This document shows, in pieces, positions 7,401-9,304 of a stretch of DNA of 9,304 bases (within the stretch, counting starts at the first letter, position 1; each line of letters begins with the position of its first letter). The stretch comes from Clostridia bacterium (GTDB taxonomy: Bacteria; Bacillota; Clostridia; Christensenellales; CAG-917). The notes beneath the pieces were generated by a model. That model was not told the DNA's origin and did no database searches. It worked only from the letters and a program-made list of their open reading frames with translations. Position numbers and translations under genes: made by a program. The DNA is taken from positions 1 to 9,304 of the forward strand of contig JAFWBH010000020.1 in assembly GCA_017507205.1 (NCBI GenBank). Direction: 5' to 3'.

Positions 7401-8226
7401 TGCAATGACAAGAGGTCAGCTGACCGACAAGGATGTGCATCTCCATTATGCAAGCATAGAGGCTTCAGACACAAAAAAGCTTGAGCCATTCTATTTGACA
7501 ACAGGAAGTAAATCGACCTTTGAAAAGGAATTGAAGGCAGAAATCATAAAGGCGCAAGAATTTGTCTACCCTCACAGCGAAGCCACCAAGCGTTCAATGA
7601 AATACACTGTCACTCAAATCAATGCAGAGGGTGTTGAAAGGCTTGAGGCAACCCTTCCTATTTATGAGGATGATGGCGATGACAATATCCTTTCAGCTGA
7701 TGCTGTCAGTGAGAGTGAGGACGATAGAAAGGTCAGCGCTACAACCAAAGGCACAATATATCACAAGGTTATGGAATTCATCGACTTTTCACTTAATACC
7801 TTGGAAGATGTCAAGAGTGCCATAGACAAAATGGTGAATGACGGCATCCTCACAGCAGAGCATAGGGAAGTTGTCAGTGACGAGGAAATCTTGAAGGTTC
7901 TTGAAAATCCAGTCATAAAGCAAGCCTCAAAAGCAAGGTGCTATCATGAGCTTCCATTTATGATGTATGTGCCTGCAAAGGATGTTCTTGAAGACTCAGA
8001 TGTTGATGACAAGGTGCTTGTGCAGGGCGTAATTGACCTTCTTATAGACGGAAAAGAAAAGATTATTGTCGATTTTAAGTATGCCTCGCTTTACACGGAA
8101 GACGCAAGAGAAAGATACAAAAAGCAACTTAAACTATACAAAATGGCATATAAAGTGGCGTTTGGTGAAGAAATTGAAAAAATTATCCTGTTATCTCTGA
8201 AAAACGGCAAAAGTTTTGAACTTTAA
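4483..8226 (+). CDS. addA: AddA subunit: UvrD-like helicase with RecB-type nuclease
   Basis: At 1247 residues it is close to B. subtilis AddA (about 1230). It is the 3'-5' DNA motor of the AddAB complex and carries the second nuclease. All SF1A helicase motifs are readable in order: Q motif TPEQ (Q25), Walker A SASAGSGKT (38-46, K45), motif Ia at 67-80, Ib STICTIHAFC (146-155), Walker B VDEYQD (D434, E435), motif III VGDVKQSIYGFR (458-469), motif IV NFRS (502-505), motif V STMHSYKGLE (833-842) and motif VI LLYVALTRA (922-930, R929). The C-terminal nuclease shows H1094, D1185 (GVIDL), D1197 and K1199 (DFK), and Q1215 to Y1219. Oddities are a coiled-coil-like insertion at about 97-141 and a motif Ia reading VYNEANASEL instead of the usual FTNAAAAEM type. 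Catalytic residues are intact, so the enzyme is probably active. The start is fixed by the overlapping TAATG and the Shine-Dalgarno. Called rexA in some genera. Confidence 0.97.
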   Translation: MDENKNLEIHTQEEINGKVKLTPEQELAISSKGLVMVSASAGSGKTHTMLERIIHLIDEGVSLERMLIIVYNEANASELREKIRTKLFEAICDCNDKKEELSMKLSLVNTDSKAKSEEIKKMEQEMDKCSSRIDKYREQLDNIAFSTICTIHAFCRSAMKKHFEVIGVNPDFDILDETSHNVYMNKALDKTIDELNVDGDATFREMLYIFESKRTEESIRENIVELYEKIDVQADPQRFLQAIKENLSSRKVYDDIVWGKAMDKMKKIEARIHEIYPVISEYSPSTYKMTFKTRFEDIIDIVPYFESRDAKNISEKFAEISASTPRIAKECPTEIADIARKCNKSAKDLMEEISILYADDEYCNKVFEQNKKYAEKLIEITLRFKENLEAMKAEDNVKSFGDLEHGAVSLINSVNDLGERAVDIGEDYDYVFVDEYQDVNGAQEYVIKHLVKDQAFMVGDVKQSIYGFRLCDPENFLSRQRDYAERSKDDKGVVAPIFFNDNFRSDNAVLRFVNDIFDYAMIAETAGVDYSKEGRFNEVTEAERNEGCVEVHIFESKNNDEKVNAEGLYKPIDHQNPQKYKTAIEREGEFIANKIMELKANSMHEYTIDKKKGKRQLDWSDFAILFRGRNSTSSKIIEVLKQKGIPVDEGSFAKEDDPAEREFINMLSVIDNPRQDYALAGYLLSYLGGYTENEVNTIVLTAADIVEQGNALKENENAQPQQRLDLYDKVIMYANGREDDLADKIKKTLERLNYYRIVGSYMSVRSLVDRIIGDTGYDAYLYSKNEAMGNGFGAYLKSINEDSITLSKYLREYKEGGRETKGKSEGGNRVQVSTMHSYKGLEKPVVFLPCAQLSSKATKDKTIKKSNKNESASFPDLLIDTSGVIGMTYFDIDGRVKDKNTVSNKVTQILACEKEYREEMRLLYVALTRAQKNMYITGTFGASKNNLNYENLKRAHSCEAFEKEECLLDYIVTAMTRGQLTDKDVHLHYASIEASDTKKLEPFYLTTGSKSTFEKELKAEIIKAQEFVYPHSEATKRSMKYTVTQINAEGVERLEATLPIYEDDGDDNILSADAVSESEDDRKVSATTKGTIYHKVMEFIDFSLNTLEDVKSAIDKMVNDGILTAEHREVVSDEEILKVLENPVIKQASKARCYHELPFMMYVPAKDVLEDSDVDDKVLVQGVIDLLIDGKEKIIVDFKYASLYTEDARERYKKQLKLYKMAYKVAFGEEIEKIILLSLKNGKSFEL

Positions 8227-8229
8227 AAT

Positions 8230-8261
8230 CGACCTTTTTTACCAAAAAAGGTTGCATTTTT
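8230..8261 (+). terminator. Weak intrinsic terminator after addA
   Basis: ACCTTTTTT (8232-8240) and AAAAAAGGT (8244-8252) form a perfect 9-bp stem around ACC, extendable by a G-T and a C-G pair (8231/8253, 8230/8254). TTTTT follows at 8257-8261. The stem begins four bases after the addA stop. Six of nine core pairs are A-T, so termination is likely partial. Confidence 0.6.
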
Positions 8262-8279
8262 CGGCCGTTATGATATAAT
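8252..8279 (+). promoter_or_regulatory. Extended -10 promoter of the membrane-protein gene
   Basis: TGATATAAT (8271-8279) is a perfect extended -10 element (TGnTATAAT). The best -35 candidate, TTGCAT (8252-8257) with a 16-bp spacer, is poor, as is typical when an extended -10 is present. The predicted start is near 8286, giving a leader of about 29 bases. The -35 region lies on the 3' arm of the addA terminator. Confidence 0.6.
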
Positions 8280-8301
8280 TTTAATAGTTATTTAATTATT
8301 T

Positions 8302-8306
8302 AGGAG
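8302..8306 (+). promoter_or_regulatory. Ribosome binding site of the membrane-protein gene
   Basis: AGGAG is followed by eight bases and then the ATG at 8315, which fixes the start of the last gene. It also shows that this organism uses ordinary Shine-Dalgarno initiation, in contrast with the addB and lipoprotein starts. Confidence 0.85.
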
Positions 8307-8314
8307 CAACAGAG

Positions 8315-9304
8315 ATGGAATTTTTTGAAAAGATCTTTGATGGAATCACATCACTTTCTGCAAAATTGCCAGCAATGGACGTGAAAGCAATTTTCATCAT
8401 CGCATTGTGTGCAATCGGTGCAATCGGCATTATCATCGGTCTTACATACCTTGGCTCATCAGCCTACAAGATGAAGCGTGCTTCAAAGAGCATCAGAAAG
8501 TATCTTGCAAATGTCAACGAAGTCAACGATGACAATGCAGAAGATTTTACAACCAACTGCTTCGGCAAAAAGACACCCAATGCACTCAATGAAGGCTGGG
8601 CAGAGTATATGGGCGTGCGCTATGGCTTCCCCAGTGAAATCATGTCAGAAAACAGAGTTTTTGACAAGGAAGTCAAGAAGGTCAGCTATGCAAGAGCCAA
8701 TATATTCATTGCAATCGCACTCATCGTGACAGCATTCCTCGCATTCTGGGGATTCGGTTGCCTTACAGGCACAGAAATTGGTGTCATCATCGGCATCGGC
8801 CTTCTCCTTTCAGCACTCATCTATCTCATTCTCGTCATTGTTGCACGCAAGGAGTTCACCAAATCACGTGAGCTTTTCTACGAAATGCAGGATGACCTTG
8901 ATTCAAAGGTAGATTTCCATGTTGAAAAGAGCTACGCAACAGATGCATCACCTCTTGTTGAAATGTCAGCAATCATTGATGAGATCATCGCACGCAACAC
9001 CTCAAAAGAGGTGGAAATGCCCACAGATGAAGAGCTTGTTGAAGAGGAAGCACTTGAAGAAGAGCTTGTTGAGGACGAATATGTCGAAGGCGAAATCGTC
9101 GAGGACGAAGTGGCTGAAGATGAGCCTCAAGAGGAACTGGGTGAAGAAATCGTTGAAGAAGAAATCGTTGAAGATACAACTGCAGACGTAGAAGAAGAGC
9201 TTGTTGAAGAGAGCGAAGAGGCTCTTGAAGAAGTGGCTGACGAAGCAGTTGAAGAAGAAATTGACGAAGAAGGGGAAGAAGACGATATGTTCGGTAGAAG
9301 AAAG
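8315..9304 (+). CDS. Three-helix membrane protein with acidic repetitive tail (3' partial)
   Basis: The frame is open from the ATG to the last base of the window (330 codons), so the C-terminus is not seen. I do not recognise the family. Three hydrophobic helices are visible at about residues 24-46, 129-150 and 154-177. The loop after helix 1 starts with a basic cluster (KMKRASKSIRK, 52-62), and RKEFTKSR follows helix 3, so the loop (47-128) and the C-terminus should be cytoplasmic and the short N-terminus outside. This one-loop-hairpin layout resembles ExbB/TolQ proteins, but the conserved GLLGT-type helix 2 motif is absent. Residues 178-230 look like an amphipathic helical linker. Residues 231-325 are mostly Glu and Asp with Val and Leu in recurring EELVEE / EEIVEE units, and a basic FGRRK ends the visible part. 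It has its own promoter and ribosome binding site, so it need not belong to the addBA operon. Confidence 0.85.
   Translation, partial: MEFFEKIFDGITSLSAKLPAMDVKAIFIIALCAIGAIGIIIGLTYLGSSAYKMKRASKSIRKYLANVNEVNDDNAEDFTTNCFGKKTPNALNEGWAEYMGVRYGFPSEIMSENRVFDKEVKKVSYARANIFIAIALIVTAFLAFWGFGCLTGTEIGVIIGIGLLLSALIYLILVIVARKEFTKSRELFYEMQDDLDSKVDFHVEKSYATDASPLVEMSAIIDEIIARNTSKEVEMPTDEELVEEEALEEELVEDEYVEGEIVEDEVAEDEPQEELGEEIVEEEIVEDTTADVEEELVEESEEALEEVADEAVEEEIDEEGEEDDMFGRRK
9029..9207 (+). repeat. Degenerate in-frame repeats encoding the acidic tail
   Basis: The 14-mer GAAGAGCTTGTTGA occurs at 9029-9042, 9059-9072 and 9194-9207. A 15-bp unit GAAGAAATCGTTGAA is tandemly duplicated at 9143-9157 and 9158-9172. 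All copies are in the same reading frame and encode the EELVE or EEIVE pattern of the membrane protein's C-terminal tail, which suggests growth by slippage or short duplication. Confidence 0.8.

Noticed and set aside
1163..8226. A novel phage-defence helicase-nuclease pair
   Set aside because: Every signature, including order addB-addA, sizes, the four-cysteine site and both nuclease motifs, fits the housekeeping AddAB complex. No accessory defence gene or mobile element is nearby.
8919..9191. Plus-strand open frame encoding a very basic Lys/Ser-rich peptide
   Set aside because: It is the shifted-frame shadow of the Glu-rich repeats (GAAGAA read as AAG) in the membrane-protein gene, with no ribosome binding site.

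Overview
The window looks like chromosome from an uncultured low-to-moderate GC Firmicute, most likely a clostridium-like gut bacterium. The reasons are the AddAB-type recombination nuclease (rather than RecBCD), a Gram-positive-style lipoprotein with a short lipobox, strong AGGAG / GGGGGAG ribosome binding sites and sigma-A-type promoters. The lineage is an inference from these traits, not from any marker gene. There are no tRNAs, rRNAs, insertion sequences or CRISPR arrays.

Layout. Bases 1-119 hold a short A-rich stretch and a bidirectional intrinsic terminator. Bases 120-971 (minus strand) encode a 283-residue secreted lipoprotein of unknown function. Bases 972-1162 form a divergent promoter region between the lipoprotein and addB. 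It contains a perfect 36-bp A/T palindrome and a 12-of-12 consensus promoter whose predicted start point falls on the addB start codon. Bases 1163-8226 carry addB and addA, overlapping by one base (TAATG), which together specify the heterodimeric helicase-nuclease for double-strand break repair. A weak terminator at 8230-8261 runs into an extended -10 promoter. From 8315 a gene for a three-helix membrane protein with a very acidic, repetitive C-terminal tail runs off the window end.

How the genes work together. AddA (UvrD-like helicase plus RecB-type nuclease) and AddB (degenerate helicase fold, RecB-type nuclease and a four-cysteine iron-sulphur site) form one enzyme that resects DNA ends and prepares 3' tails for RecA. 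Their 1-bp overlap suggests translational coupling and balanced expression. The lipoprotein and the membrane protein each have their own promoter, and nothing in the sequence ties them functionally to AddAB.

I do not see a clear new multi-gene system. The points most worth a second look are the apparently leaderless addBA transcript, the palindrome upstream of it, the loss of the Walker A motif in AddB, a coiled-coil insertion and altered motif Ia in AddA, and the membrane protein, which has an ExbB/TolQ-like layout but no recognised family signature.
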